Shown here one piece after another: positions 1 through 12,392 of a DNA stretch of 64,000 bases. This stretch comes from Heterohyrax brucei (taxonomy: Eukaryota > Chordata > Mammalia > Hyracoidea > Procaviidae), in the NCBI GenBank assembly GCA_028571685.1, contig CM053141.1, positions 744,001-808,000 on the forward strand. The letters run 5' to 3'. A program made the position numbers and the translations under genes. Numbering within the stretch: position 1 is the first letter of the stretch; each line of letters opens with the position of its first letter. The notes beneath the pieces are model-generated. The model was not told the origin of the DNA. It did no database searches and was given only the letters and a program-made list of their open reading frames with translations.

Positions 1-863
1 GGCGCAGGCCTGTGAGCAGGTGCATCCTTTCTGCCTGGCTCCAAGGGAACTGACAGTGACCCCCTAGGCCCACCTCCCCACCACGCAGCGAGAGAGCCCT
101 GGCAGCATGGTGAGTGGTGTCCTTGTTCAGGCTCAGCGGCTGTCGGAAACTGCAGGTGGAGCTCAAGCCCCCAGGGCCATGGCAGAGCCTCGTGTGGCCT
201 CAGGGAGTCTCAGCATGGCACAGCCGGCCGCCCTGCCCACCCTGGTGCGGAGACTGTGTCGCCAGCACCTGTTCATGGTGGTCCCAGATGGACCCTCCTG
301 CAGGCCCTCCATGGTCCCTCACTACCCCTGCCTCAGCACTCAAGACCTTCAGGGGAGGGGGCTGGCGGGAGGGAGGACGGAGGACACAGAGGGAGGGCGC
401 AGTGGGGAGGGTGCTGCTGGGGAGGGGACCGAGAAGGAGGGCTCTCAGAAGGAGGGCACTGGGGGGAGGAGGGTGGGAGGAGGCACCCTGAGGCCCAGGC
501 CCCCGTAGTCTGTCACACTCTAGACTCAACTCCGGATAAGGCTCCCTGAGTCCGGCCGCAGCCCCGTGGGTCAGGGCAGCCCAGGGAGCTTCTGCACAGC
601 CTTGGTGGGCGCAAGTGTGGGCGGTTGTGCCCAGTGTCCTCTCCAGCTCTGCGTCCGCAGCGGGGACCTCCCTTCCCTGTGCAGCCTCGGCTCTCCGTGA
701 TCTGGCAGTACCCACTTAACCTGGCAGGGCGCGCTGCCTCACTGGGGACAAGCCACCCAGAATTGGTTTAGCACAGTATTATGTTACTCTTGCTTGGGGA
801 CATCCTAATGCAACGCTGCAAGATGTTCACCAAAAGGCTGGCTGTCTGAGTCCACGAAGCTCT
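1..863. other. GC-rich DNA without recognisable gene
   Basis: I see no domain or repeat here. A G-rich stretch at about 345-480 carries many GGG runs on the plus strand and could form a G-quadruplex. Overlapping open frames exist in several frames on both strands, which is expected of GC-rich DNA with few stop codons; none gives a recognisable protein. Confidence 0.5.
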
Positions 864-958
864 GTTTGGGAACTCCACGGGGCAGGTCTACTCTGACCCT
901 TAGTGTCACTTGGAGCCGAAACTGACTCAATGGCAATGGGTTTCCTTGTTTTGTGCTG
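864..958 (+). mobile_element. AfroSINE 3' fragment
   Basis: The stretch follows the AfroSINE 3' half: an aactcYacgggGcagg block, a tctactctg block, then the GACTCAATGGCAATGGGTTT end. The tRNA-like 5' half is missing or too decayed to see. This is the first sign in the window of an afrotherian genome. Confidence 0.75.
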
Positions 959-2604
959 TGTTTGGGTTTTCATGTGGCAACCTACGACTGCCATGGCCCA
1001 GGCCTGGTGGGCAGAAGAAGCTCAATGCCTCGGTCACAGACCTCGTGGCAGGACGTCTGTGCTGGAATCTCACAGGTGTCCTCTGGGCCCCAGGCACAGC
1101 GTCGAGCAGCCGGGGCCTGCCAGGCACCTCCGGGCACGCAGCAGCTGAGACCCTGCGGGGAGAGGGGGCTTCTCTGTCCTGCAGGAGACCAGGCGCTGGC
1201 TCCAGTTGTCTATCAAATGGCCTGTCTGCATTAGCAAGACCCTTCCTGTCAGCAGTGCGACCACAACTCCCAAAGAGAATTTGTCCTAACAACCGAAAAT
1301 TCCAGGGGAGCGGGGGCTGTGGAGAGGGATGTGGGAATGCAGCCCAGGCACCTGCTCTGTGCCCTCTGACCCTGGCTGGGGCCCTGCCCTCTGTGCCAAC
1401 CAGTCTCCGTCTGTTTTTCTGACAAGAAGAGGGCCTCTGCCTGCTTAGTGACAAAGTGGCCAGGAGGCCTTTCAGAATACCTGTGAGTGAGCAGACGCCA
1501 CTGTTCTCAGCCTGACACCCGGCTCTGGCATTGGAATTCCATTCCTGTCGTAGGGCTGCTGGGAAGAAGCAAGAGGGTAGTCACCCGGAAGCCTGGCCAC
1601 CGGGCCACCCCTTTCCAGGGCCTGGCCACCAGCGAGATCTCTGAAGAGAAGTGTTGTCCCTAGACCTCCGAGTTGCTGTCAGAACCTTATCCCTCTTTAA
1701 CCGTAGGGAGCATTGGGAAGCTGTCAGGGGTTTGGGGCAGCTCTGGGGGCAGTGGACAGCTCTGGGGGCAGTGAGCAGCTTGCTGGCCATCAGTGAGTGG
1801 CACTCAGCTTCTCCTTGTACAGTGCTGTTCGTGGGCTTCCTGCTCTGGAAATAGAGGTAATCTGGACACCCCGCTCCTTCTGCCTGGCTGGCCCTTGAGT
1901 GGGTCCTGGACAGGGGACACCTGTGGCAGAACCTGCTCACGGATCCCGTTCTTTATCCCTGTCTTCTGGCAGGGCATTTCCCAGCAGCCTACTCTCCTCC
2001 AGCTGGTGAAGAAGGCAGGATGTATCTGAACAGCAGAGGTCCCCACTGCCCATCAGGAAGGAGAATGGAGCCCCTGAAAAGCTGCCTTCCTAGAGGACCA
2101 GCGTGGAGGGAGCTGCCCATGACGCCTGCCAATCTGGAGGAACCACAGTTGTCCCTGGGGCAGTCGGGAAAAATGCAACCCGAGTAAGAAATGCCAGCAA
2201 AACGTCGATGGCCAAGCTGTCAATTCCAAAGACCAGTAGTCTGGGCTTGCAGACAGCTCCATCCTCTGTAGCAGGAGAGTCCTGTCTGCCCCTCAGCCAT
2301 CGTTTCAAAGGTTGCTTATTCCCCAGGGGGCTCACTGCCTTGGGAGGGTGGGCACAGGTTGGTAAAGGACCCACTCTCTCACCAGCAGTAGCTGTTTCTG
2401 ACTCAACTTATTTTGTTTTCTGCCAACTCAGCAAACCAATCAGTCTTTAAAAAAAAAAAACACAAATAAATAAATCAATCCCAATTCACAGGGACCCACC
2501 CTATAGCCTTCCTTTAGGACATCTTATTTCTGCACTTGGATCTTTAAATGAGATCAGTAAGCACATTGTATGTTTTCACATCTGGGGTGAAATTCCTCTT
2601 TAAG
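959..2604. other. unique DNA, nothing recognised
   Basis: GC-rich sequence with no repeat that I recognise. Open frames reach 175 aa on the minus strand (927-1454) and 170 aa on the plus strand over the same bases, which argues for chance frames. An A-rich stretch lies at about 2447-2477. Confidence 0.45.
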
Positions 2605-3162
2605 TGTCATGTACTGAATCATGTCCCCAAAAAATACATGTAGTAGTTTGGCTGGGCCATGATTCCCTATATTCTAAGAATACCGTCCATTTTGTGACTT
2701 TCCTGTGCTATAAATCCTGGTCTCTGTCTTTGGTTAGTAGATAAGATTATGTTAGAGAGGATTAGGGGGGCGAGCTGTAAAACCCTTCGTAAGGTGAACT
2801 CCCTGCTGCGATGCAGAAGGAGTTTCCCTGGAGTGTGGTCTGCAACACCTTTTAATCCTATAAAACATAAAAGGAAAGGGCAGCAAGCAGTGAGTGGGGA
2901 GCCTCACACCATCGACAAAGCAGCACTTGGAGAAGAATGCGTCCTTCAGATCTGAAGTTCCCGTGCCAAGATGCTCCCTGACCAAAGGCTGGTGCGACGC
3001 AAGGGCCTTCCTCCAGAGCCAACAAAGAGGGAAAGCCTTCCCTGGAGCAGACACCCTGAGTGTGGACCTGTAGCCCACTGTGCTGTGGGAGAATGAACTT
3101 TTCCTTGTTAATGTTGTACACTCATGGTATTTCTGTTAGAACAGCACTAGCTGACTGAAACG
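2605..3162 (+). mobile_element. MaLR-type solo LTR (ERVL-MaLR)
   Basis: It begins TGTCATGTACTGAATCATG and ends near a CTGACTGAAAC block, about 558 bp. Near the 3' end is the CCACTC(A)TGGTATTTCTGTTA block shared by all copies of this family in the window. Flanks are TTAAG (2600-2604) and GTAAG (3163-3167), a 5-bp target duplication with one mismatch, as expected for ERVL/MaLR. No internal region is present. Confidence 0.8.
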
Positions 3163-3167
3163 GTAAG

Positions 3168-4258
3168 TCAGTCCCTCTCCTCTGGTGGATATCCCAAGTG
3201 TGGGCTCAGCATGTGGAGCCCCTCCTCTGGGGGTGGCAGTGTGGGAAATCACCAGTGTGTGCAGGCAGTGTCACACCATTCCCCCCAACATCATGGCGTC
3301 CTGGCGCAGAGACGCAGGCAGGGAGGTCGAATAATAATGGGAACGATTCAAGTTGGCTCTTCAGACTGTCGTGTGACAGGCCTACTTCCCTTCTTCACAA
3401 GGAACAGAGTGGCCTGTCCAAGTGACGCACCTCGACGTGGTACTAGAGGTCAGTCCCCTGGCCCTTCGTCGGGGGTCTTCCCTCAAGAGTCTCCCCTCAG
3501 CTGCTCTGAACTGTGTTACTCAGTGCTGACGCGTTGGCTGGGGCTCACAACCCTCTGTAGAACAGGACAGATGTTGCCCAGTCCTGTGCCGTGGTGGTCA
3601 CTGTGTGTTGGCGCCACTGCTGCTGCTGTGCCTGGGTCTCCTTGTGGGTCTCAGCTGTTTGGCTCACCCTCTGCTAAACGTGATGTCAGTTTCTAGTGAG
3701 TGGTCTTTCCTGAAGAGCCCAAAGTAAGTGAGCTGAGGGCCCCGTCCTCGCTCCTAAGGGACACACCGGTTGTGTTTCTCCCAAGACAGAGGCATCCCTC
3801 CTGTCAGTCCGCGGCAGAGCTGTGCTCTTCACCAGCACCCCAGCTCGAGGCAGAGGTTCCTCTGCCGCCGTTCTCGCCGCCCGGCTCCCCCGTCGTTGCC
3901 GCCCGGCTCCCCCGTCCTCGTTGTCCAGCTCTCCCATGGACGTGGAGCAACTGTGGTGAGGTTGGCTTTGACTAATTTTGGAAAGCAGATCTCCAGGTTC
4001 TCCCTCTTAGTCTGTCTCTGGACTAGTGAAAATTTGTTTCGAATTAATGATAGTAAGCAAATACCAACAGCACCAGCAGCTGTCTAACGCCCACAGAAGC
4101 CTTCTAGGCACAGTGTCCAGGCGGAATGCCTCCCTCGAAGTGCCCTGTTTGGTCCCCTTCAGCCCCGTGATGCAGGCTTCCGGCGTTCCTCTTCTGCCCC
4201 TGAGAACGGGAGGAGGGCAGCTCTTCATGGGCCGAGCAGCATGTGTGCCCCTTGGGGA
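3168..4258. other. unique DNA with a CpG-rich spot
   Basis: No gene recognised. At 3876-3922 a 22-25-bp unit, GCCGCCCGGCTCCCCCGTC plus GTT or CTCGTT, occurs twice in tandem, making a short CpG cluster in otherwise CpG-poor DNA. No open frame across it shows a known domain. Confidence 0.45.
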
Positions 4259-4742
4259 AGGTCTCAGTCATCTAGTGCTGCTGGGACAGAAGTGCTACAA
4301 TGGCTGCTTTTAAAATAAGAGGAACTTACCTTCTTACAGAAACATGGGCTGCAGTCCAGATTCAGGGGCCACAGCTCCAGGGCAGGGCTTTCTCGGCTCT
4401 GAAGGAAGGTTCTTGTTACTAGTCTTCCCTTGGACTGGGAGCTTCTGAGGTGCAGGGACCCCAGGTCCAAAAGACACCCTCTGCTCAAGGTGTTTCTTTC
4501 TTGCTGGTGGGAGGTCCCCACACCTCTGCTGCTTCTCTTTCCCTTACATCTCAAAAAATTGCCTCAGGGCACAGCACAGTCTTAGAGTTGGAGTCCTGCT
4601 AACACAACCACACCCAGCCTGCCTTATCAGCATCCTAGAGGCAGGATTTACAGCATCTGGGCACATCCCCTCAGTCCTGGGAATCAGAGTGCAGCCAGAT
4701 GGCTACACATATTTCTGGGGGGACACGATTCAATCCACAACA
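4259..4742 (-). mobile_element. MaLR-type solo LTR
   Basis: On the minus strand this is the same LTR family as at 23324-23840. Landmarks are the reverse complement of GCAGCACTAGATGACTGAG at the left and the reverse complement of TTGAATCG(T)GTCCCC at the right. Target duplications were not clear. The A-rich middle is partly decayed. Confidence 0.7.
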
Positions 4743-6396
4743 AGAAAAGAGAGGCTCACGGGAGCTGGCGAGCCCACTGTCAGAACAGGGTATGTTCTAT
4801 TTCCCACAGAGACAAACTAGTCCTCCTGCTTCCTCTGGAGAACAGTTGGCAAATGTTCCAGCCAGTTTTTGTTCAACTTAAATTTTGAAATAGAAGGAAA
4901 GTACCGAGCCATCACTTAAGTTGGATGCATAGATGGAAAGATTGTACATGTCTTTGCACCGAGGAAAATGAAGGGCCTTTCTAGCAGCAGACACTGATGC
5001 CTGGAGCAACAGGTCACGCCTCTCCTCTTCTGTTTGAACTCCACCTACAGGTAAGCCTTCGTGTATTTTCCAAATCTCCCATTAGGAGATGAAGGGCTCA
5101 GTGTTTACCTAGGGTCAGAAGTCAAAGTAATTACCGGGACTTGAATTTCCAGCCAGCGTTTGACAAGCTGTCAGTTTAAAATGATCAAAAACCTGGATCT
5201 TGGTTTTGTGTGTGTTAACCACCACAGAAATCATTCAATTCCAGGGCCTGGAAGACTCCTGGCATGCCAGGCACCCTCACAAGGGGTCCTGGAAAACTCT
5301 CGCCGTCCCCGCGGGCAGTAGCAAGCCAGATCCGGCTGGTGCAGTCTGTCCCCACCTTGCTGGGCCCTCCTCCGCTTGTCTGTGTGAGGAGACAGCTCTG
5401 ACCTGGCAGGCCACACGGGAATCGACTGGGAAGGTGCCTCATGAAACCGACCGTCTCCTTTATCCCCTAAACAACCTGCTGCTGCAGCTGCTGGATCTTC
5501 ATCTGACTGGGGAGCAAACGGTGGGAGCAACCTCCCCATGGTTGCTCCCCAGGGAGCTGGAGTTCCTGTAGGTGCTGTGGACACTCGGGGACCACACCCT
5601 CGCCCTAAACCTGCCTCCCTCCTTTCAAGTGGGATGGTGCACCCTTAAAGCTCTCCAGTTACAGGCCAGCACAAGACCAAAACTCAACCTGGTGAGACCT
5701 CCAGCTCTCAACAGCTGTCACCTGCTGTCGTTGCAATGAGTTGACTGGCGTTCTGAACAGCGGAGAGACCGGCGTCCCTTCCTGTTCCCTCCCAGAAAGC
5801 AGAAGGGTCTGCCATCCCTCCGGAGGTGTTCACAGCAGGTTTGGCTCGGGCTCTTTGCCAGTTAAGGTCGTTCCCTTTCCCTCGTATCTGTTGCCTACCA
5901 CAGAGGTCAGCTTTTCTTCAACTGGATGAAATGGATGGAAACGACAACCTTCTGCTCTCGTTCCTTGACTGCCCTGAGCTTTGGGCCTTGCGCTTCTGAC
6001 TGCTGCCCCGTCAGCTTCCTGAACTCAGCACTCGGGACCCTCCCACCTGACTACGCTGGGTCCAAGCCCTGTCTCTCTCTCTGGCCTCCTGCCTCCACAT
6101 GGCAGAGCTCTTCAGACAGGCTCTCCCTGTGGTCACAAAATCCACACACATCCCCAGAAATGTCACTGTGACCTTGACTCTAAAGTCACAACTCGCTCCT
6201 CTAAAGCTTTGGTTTTGAACATCTGTGGAAGCGTGGCTTCACCTTCTCTGCAATGTGCCGGCTGTCAGGTCTCTCACAGCCAGCCTAGTCTCTTCACGTG
6301 TTTCAATCTTTTCCTGATGTCACCGTCTTAAATCTTAGTCAAGTGGAAGGAGGGGTGCTGGATTAGCCAGCTTGCCGGGCCCTCTGTGCTTCCTGG
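4743..6396. other. unique DNA, nothing recognised
   Basis: No repeat family, gene or RNA that I can support. Open frames up to 123 aa (5200-5571 plus) have a 117-aa counterpart on the other strand and no known motif. Confidence 0.45.
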
Positions 6397-6886
6397 TGTC
6401 ATGGATTGAGTCGTGTCACTCCAAAAACGTGTGCAGCAGTTTGGCTAGACCCTGATTCCCAGTACTGTGTGATGCCCCTACGTACTGTACATTCTGCCTG
6501 TTATGTCAGGGAGGGAGGCAGTTGTTGTGTTAGTGAGGGAGGACACAATCTGGAAGGGCGCATTGTGCTTTCAGGCGATCTCGTGGGAGGATACGGGAAA
6601 GGGAAACCTCAGAGAGTTGGGGACCTCATACCACCAGGAAAGAAGCAGTGCCATGCTGGGAGCGAGCGTGTCCCTCGGACCCGGGGTCCCTGAGTCTCAG
6701 AAGCTCCCAGCCCAGGAGAGAGTGATGGCAGAAACTTTCCTCCAGAACCAACAGAGAAGGCCTTCCCCTGGAGCTGATGCCCTGAATTTGGACATGTGGC
6801 CTACTGGTCTATGATGCAATAAAATTTCTCTTAACAGGCCTCGACTGTGGTATTTCTTATGGAGCAGCGCTAGATGACCAAGACCA
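6397..6886 (+). mobile_element. MaLR-type solo LTR
   Basis: It starts TGTCATGGATTGAGTCGTGTC and ends near TAGATGACCAAGACC after an AATAAAATTTCTCTT block carrying the poly(A) signal. The order of blocks matches the other copies in the window. The target duplication could not be resolved. Confidence 0.78.
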
Positions 6887-7336
6887 CTGCCCATCCACAG
6901 TCCTCCAGTTTTCTTTAGTTCTCAAAACGTGCTGGTCATCCGTGTTCATGTGTTTTCCTTTTCCTCTGATCTGTTTCTGAGTCTCCTTTGTTGTGGGTGT
7001 CAGCCTTGTGCTCTGATGTTTGCACCCTCTTTGTCCTTTCCTCATGTCACCACAGCTCACCTTCAGGCTCACCCACAGCACCCGTGACTTCCCTTCACCC
7101 CTTCATGGTCTTGTTTCAACCACTGCGTGCTTGGATCCCTTGTAGCTGCATCCTGCCGCCTCTGGCACGGATGTCCTTCTTCATCTCCTGGTTTACCTGG
7201 TTGCTCTTCCTCACTCACAACTTGCATCTCTTAACCTGGGAGTTACGACCTCAGCCTGCCACTGAGCGGTTTCCCTGGGGTGCGGTATTTACTCGAGTCT
7301 AAAGTTGATCATGTCACCTCCCCTGGAATGGACAAG
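6887..7336. other. short unique stretch
   Basis: Pyrimidine-rich DNA between an LTR and an RTE relic. A 104-aa frame (6988-7302 plus) is leucine- and serine-rich but matches no family I know. Confidence 0.4.
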
Positions 7337-8637
7337 GACGCTGTTGTTGTGGTTGCTCGGTGCTATCAAGTCAGTTCCGACTCACAGTGACCATGCGAAC
7401 AACAGAACGAAACACTGCGCGGTCTTGCACCGTGTCCTCAATCATTTTTATGCTTCAGCCCATTGTTGCAGCCACTGTGTCAACCCATCTCGTAGAGGGT
7501 CTTCCTCTTTGTTGCTGACCCCCCACTCTACCAAGCATGATGTCTTTCTCCAGGGACTGATCTTTCTTGACAACATGTCCAAAGTATGTAAGATGCAGTC
7601 TTGCCGCCTTTGCTTCCAAGGGGCACTCGGGTTACACTTCTTCCAGAACAGATCTGTTTGTTCTTTTGGTGGCCCATGGTACATTTAACATTCTTCTCCA
7701 ACACCACAATTCAAAGGCATCAATTTTTCTTCTGTTTTCTTTGTTCATTGTCCAGCTTCACATGCAGATGAAGCTGCTGAAAATACTATGGCTTGGGTCA
7801 GGCGCATTTTAGTTTTCAAGGTGACATCCTTACTTTTGAATACTTTGAAGAGGTCCTTTGCGGCAGATTGTGAGGACTTTTGTTTTCCTGATGTTGCAGT
7901 GCAATCCATACTGAAGGGTGTGGTCTTTGATCTTCATCAGTAGGTGTCTCAGATCGTCTTCATTTCCAGCAAGTAAGGTGGTGTCATCTATGTAACACAG
8001 GTTAATGAATTGTTTTCCAATCCCGATGCCTCGTTCGTCTTCATATAATCCAGCTTCTCTGATTACTTGCTTGGCATACAGATTTAAAAGGTATGGTGAA
8101 AGGAAACAACCATGATGCACACCTTTCCTGACTTTAAAACATGCAGTGTCCCCTTGTTCTGTTCGTGTGACTGCCTCCTGATCCATGTGCAGATTCCTTA
8201 AGAGCACAATTAGGTGTTCTGGAAGTCCCATTCTCCCCAATGTTAGCCATCATTTAGCATGACCCACACATTCAAATGTTTTTGCACAGGTAATGAAACA
8301 CAAGTAAACATGTTGCTGGTGCTCTTTGCTTTCAGCCCAGATCCATCTGACATCAGCAGTATCCCTGGTTCCACGTCCTCTTCTGAACCCAGCTTGAATT
8401 TCTGGTAGTTCTTTGTCAATATATTGTTGTAGTCGCTTCTGAATGATCTTGAGCAGAATTTTACTTGTGTGTGATATCAATGATATTGTTCGGTAATTTC
8501 CTCATTCAGTTGGATCACCTCTCTTTGGAAGGGGCGTAAATACGGATCTCTTCCAGTCAGTTTCCCAGGTAGCTGTCCTCCGAATTTCTGGGCATAGATG
8601 AGTGAGCACTTCCAGCGCTGCCTCTGGTTGTTGAATT
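7337..8637 (-). mobile_element. RTE-clade LINE relic, 3' part
   Basis: The left end holds the RTE 3' terminus, with a TGTTGTTGTGG run followed by a GACTCACAGTGACC block. Reading on the minus strand it continues into the reverse-transcriptase gene. Frames at 7830-8240 and 8250-8480 encode RT palm segments, including GVHHGCFLSPYLLNLYA and the YIDD active-site box (…CYIDDTTLLAGNE…), and upstream IQAGFRRGRGTRD. A frameshift and a stop separate the pieces, and about 150 bp seem deleted near 7890. The element cannot be active. Confidence 0.88.
7830..8480 (-). pseudogene. RTE reverse-transcriptase fragment
   Basis: This is the best-preserved RTE reverse-transcriptase piece in the window. In translation order it has the finger motif QAGFRRGRGTRD, then a segment with a broken 'FECVGHAK' where the family has an FDCVDH-like first catalytic box, then after a frame break the GVHHGCFLSP block and the YIDD box (two catalytic aspartates). 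The first box has E in place of D. It belongs to the enclosing RTE relic and has no separate function. Confidence 0.8.
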
Positions 8638-9660
8638 CCAGACGCCCCCCCTTTAGTGTTGGTTGCTCTTCTTCTGGGGTTTGTTTAGATTCACTCACCT
8701 GCTTATCCTTTCCTTTGCTCCCTCCCTTCCTCATGGTGATGTCTTATCTGGTTCTCTCTGCTAAGTTCCTTCCTACATACACACTTCTCTAGTGAGTCTG
8801 GGCTGGTGGCAGACTCTGTCAGTTGTAGTTTCTGAGAACATCTCCATCCTCACTCTAGAGGGATGTTGTTGATGGCTCTGGAGTTCTGCCAAGGGGTGTT
8901 CCTGCATGTTGGATGTGCTCTACTATGTGGACACTCTTGGGAGCCTGTGTTCAGTCTTGTTCCTTTCAGAGCTGACCTTCCTTCTCTCTGGCTGCTGCTG
9001 GACTCTTGCTTTCTCTGTAGGGTTCTGCAGTTTTCCCCCAATACATCTGAGCTTCTTTTCATTTATCATGATTGGAATTCTTTCCTTTGAATAAGAGGAA
9101 CCGTCTTCATTCCTGAAGTCCTCAGCCATTGTCCAGTTCTCTGTCTTATCTCTTTCTGGGAGTCCAGTTTTCATCTTACCCTCCACTTCTCTTACTGTTG
9201 CTTTCAGATTGTCCATATTTCAGCTCTCTGGGATGCATCCTACATAATATCTTCCGTTTTATCTTCCAGTTCACTGGTTCTCACATCTGATCTGATGTCA
9301 AACCCATCCACTGAATTTTACATTTCAGTTACTGGTGTTTGTTTTTACTTCCAGAAGTTCTGTCTGATTTGTCTTCAACTTACTTGCTACTTACTGATTT
9401 TCAAGTTCCTTTATTTCTTGAAGCACACTGAACAAACTTATTTTTTTAACTCTAGTATTTGTTGTCTGGTTTGCTTTGAATCTTTGGTTTGCTGTTGCTC
9501 ATGGTGCTGTGTCTGTTTTTGGTGCTTGGTGATTTTTACATTCTGACCTACTTACATTCTCTGGAACTTTGTTAATGGAAGTTCTTTGAGAAAGGTTTTG
9601 GATGAAGGTGGATTTTCCTAGACAAATGGTTGACATTTTTCTTCTTTCTGGTATCTAGGG
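8638..9660 (-). mobile_element. old L1-derived fragment
   Basis: The segment around 9220-9420 reads like the reverse complement of an old mammalian L1 5'/ORF1 region: TTATCTTCCAGTTCACTGG, then AAACCCATCCACTGAATTTT, then TTCCAGAAGTTCTGTC. Frames are broken (for example 8923-9216 minus, lysine- and glutamate-rich). It abuts the RTE relic at about 8637. The right boundary is estimated. Confidence 0.55.
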
Positions 9661-12108
9661 AAAGTACCAGCTGAGAACTGTTGTAAGCTGAATTCTTGGC
9701 CTTGGGTTTTGCAGACTGTCCAAGAGGTATGAATTTGGGCAGCAAACTCTCTTGTCACCTAACCTCTTAGTACGAATTCCTAGAGAGAGTGTTTACCCCC
9801 TACTCGATTTTTCTCTGATCCTTGGGATTGGGTTATTGCCAGTTCACTCTTATTGATGATGTGCATGTTGCTGTCCTAAATTTCTGGTGAGTCTCCATTA
9901 ACATTCTCCACCTGGGTTGGTCCTGAATCTCCAGAAAAGGCATAAAAGCTGGTGCTCAGATTCACTGAGGCAGTAGACACCCCCAAGGTAAAGCCTGGCT
10001 TCTGTCTGAGACCCACCAAGTCTATGGGGTTGTTGGCCTTTGAGGACTCTCTCTTCCTCCTTGTCAAGCAGTGAGTGTCTTGGAGAGGCATTTTTAAATG
10101 TTACCTAGACTGTTCACTCTTTCCACAGGGCTCCTTATCTGCCACTATGCTGCCCCTCATTTCTCAGAGGATGATTATCCTGTGCATTTCACACCACATT
10201 CCTGCTGTCCCGCCTGTTCTGTGTCTCAGGCTGGTTGTCATCTGTCTGCCCTTCTGTCCTTCCCACCTGGGGTCTCAGTCTGGCTGTTGGCTTATCTGTC
10301 CTGGCCTTCCACCCCTTGTGTCTTAGGCTGTCTGTCCTCCTTTAGGTGTGTCTCGTGGCCTGCACGAGGAATGAGGATGAGTGACACCAGTCCCTGTGCA
10401 CTCTTGGCTTCATAGTAACTGTCCTGGGTTACCCTGGGAGGCCACAGCCACACACATGGCAGAGCTGTGTCTGTGTTGACACAGCACAGAGTGCACACGG
10501 GGTTTGGTGTAAAGAATCTGGTGTGCTGTCTCCTTAGACTCTGCCCTTGGGCAAGCAGAGGGTGGGGCCCATCTCCTCTCAGATCCTGAATTAACGTGCC
10601 GTCCTTGGGACTGGCTCAACATGGGGCAATTGCAGGACACCCTCAGAAATCCCAAGAAAGTCTGGGTTCGCTTTGCTTCTCCTCTGGCTTTCTCCCCTCT
10701 CTTTTCCCACTCTGAGTAAACTCCAGTCAGGTGGGTGTGATAGAGCTGAGGGTCGAGGGACTGGAAAACATATTAAACATATGAAAGCAGAGGAAACTGT
10801 GGCTTAGAGGTTCAACAGTGTGACTGGGGCACCCAGCCAGAGGGGCCCCTCGAAACATGAGGTGACAAGCTGCTCGAGCCAGCACCACCTGGACTCTCCA
10901 GAGTTGCCTGTGAAAAACATGTTCTTTCTTTCCCTCCTTGGTTAACCCCTTTGTGCCTGCACTGGGAACAGGGAGTTTAGCACGGTGAGTACAGCTGAGC
11001 CCACCTCATGGCTCAGAGACACCCCCTTCACCCACCTCCTATTCAGCCCTGAGTACCCCCAGCTGCCTGGGTTGGTGAGAACTTTCTGGGGGCAGCATTA
11101 CAAGTACCATCACATGCCCAGGGCAGCTCCATGGCCCCTGGGTGTCATCTCTGGTACAACCAAGACACGCCCAGGTTCTGGGAAGCAGACCACACTTCCA
11201 CTGGGCTGCGACACATTTTGTCTCTGGCTTGGAAGAAGCGAGATAACAGGAGGGAGCGGTGAAGCAGAGTGTGGTGGGCGATTGTTCCAGGAAAAATGCT
11301 CTGTGGTCAGCTTCCCGGAGAAGCTTGGACCCAAGTTCTTGGGAGCTCGCGATGTCTGTGACCACATGGAGGGAAGCGGAGGTAATTGAGGTCCTGGGCC
11401 AGCAGCCTTGTCCCTTGGTCTACCCGGCTCAGGCTGGGGGTCCCTACAGCTCAAGACCCCAGTGTCTGTTATAGGGAAGAGCTGCCCCAGAACAGAGGGC
11501 TCTTTGCCCACCGGGCATTGCTGCAGAAGCATTGTCCTGGCTTCTTGGGGACAGTTCAGACCACGAGAACACCAGGTCCCCAGAGTCACTGAGGCTGTTT
11601 CATCTCATGTGGGGGTGGACGGGGCCTGCAAAACAGGCTGTGTTTGGGGGTGACATGAAGCAAAGGCCAATGGTGCTGGAGGCCAAGCGGCAAGTCACAG
11701 AGCACAGCATGAGACAGCGGCCTGGTGAGCAGGGCAGGTGGCAGCCATCCCTCAGGGATTTACAGCGACACTGCAGGAATTGGGCTGCGAGGCCCTCTTT
11801 GTAGTCACACGTTCGAGCCCCCAGAGGAGTGCATGCTGATACTGGGAGGATTCTCACTGACTGGTCTACAGCTGGCTGAGCTGTGACAACTTCATGCTGT
11901 CTGTCTGCGACATCACTGCACGAAGTGAGGGCCACAGCCCTGCTCTCATGCTCCTAGCAGCCTGGTAACCAACAAAGGTCCCTGCCAGGCTGGGGCCAGC
12001 TGTGTGCAGCCAGCAGCACTCTGTTCTGGACTGGGCCAGCCGTCACCTCCTCCACCCTCCTTCCCTCTCCTCCAGGCCCAGTGCCCTGGCTGGTGACCTG
12101 GCCCTGCA
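9661..12108. other. unique DNA, nothing firmly recognised
   Basis: No gene recognised. A weak MIR-like resemblance lies at about 10741-10830 (a GAGGAAACTGTGGCTTAGAGG block), too short to call. The frame at 11110-11589 minus (159 aa) overlaps equally long plus-strand frames and has no domain. Confidence 0.4.
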
Positions 12109-12267
12109 TAAACCCTGGTGACATGGTGCTTAAGACAGCTGCTAACCAGGAGGTCAGCAGTTCAAATGCACGAAGTGCTCCTTGGACACATATGTGTCAA
12201 TTCTACCCTGTCTACAGGGTCTCTAAGAGTCAGAATCAACACAGTGGCAGAGGGTTTGGTTTGGTGT
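12109..12267 (+). mobile_element. AfroSINE copy
   Basis: Nearly complete: an AAACCCTGGTGACATGGTGC start corresponding to the tRNA-like A-box region, a B-box-like GTTCAAATG, CTCCTTGGA, TTCTACCCTGTCTACAGGGTC, a GTCAGAATCAACACAGTGGCA end, and a GGTTTGGTTTGG tail. It lies just before a MaLR LTR. Confidence 0.9.
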
Positions 12268-12392
12268 TCCTGTCAGTCTGCCTTCTAAGAACAAGTCCAT
12301 CAGCAGGAGAGGGGAAGGAGGGAGAGAGAATACAACTGACTGTGTTTGAGGCTGTTTCTTAACTCTGTTCAGTTCCTTTGATTTACGGGTAT

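Noticed and set aside
10741-10830. MIR copy
   Set aside because: Only a short GAGGAAACTGTGGCTTAGAGG-like core resembles MIR; too weak to annotate.
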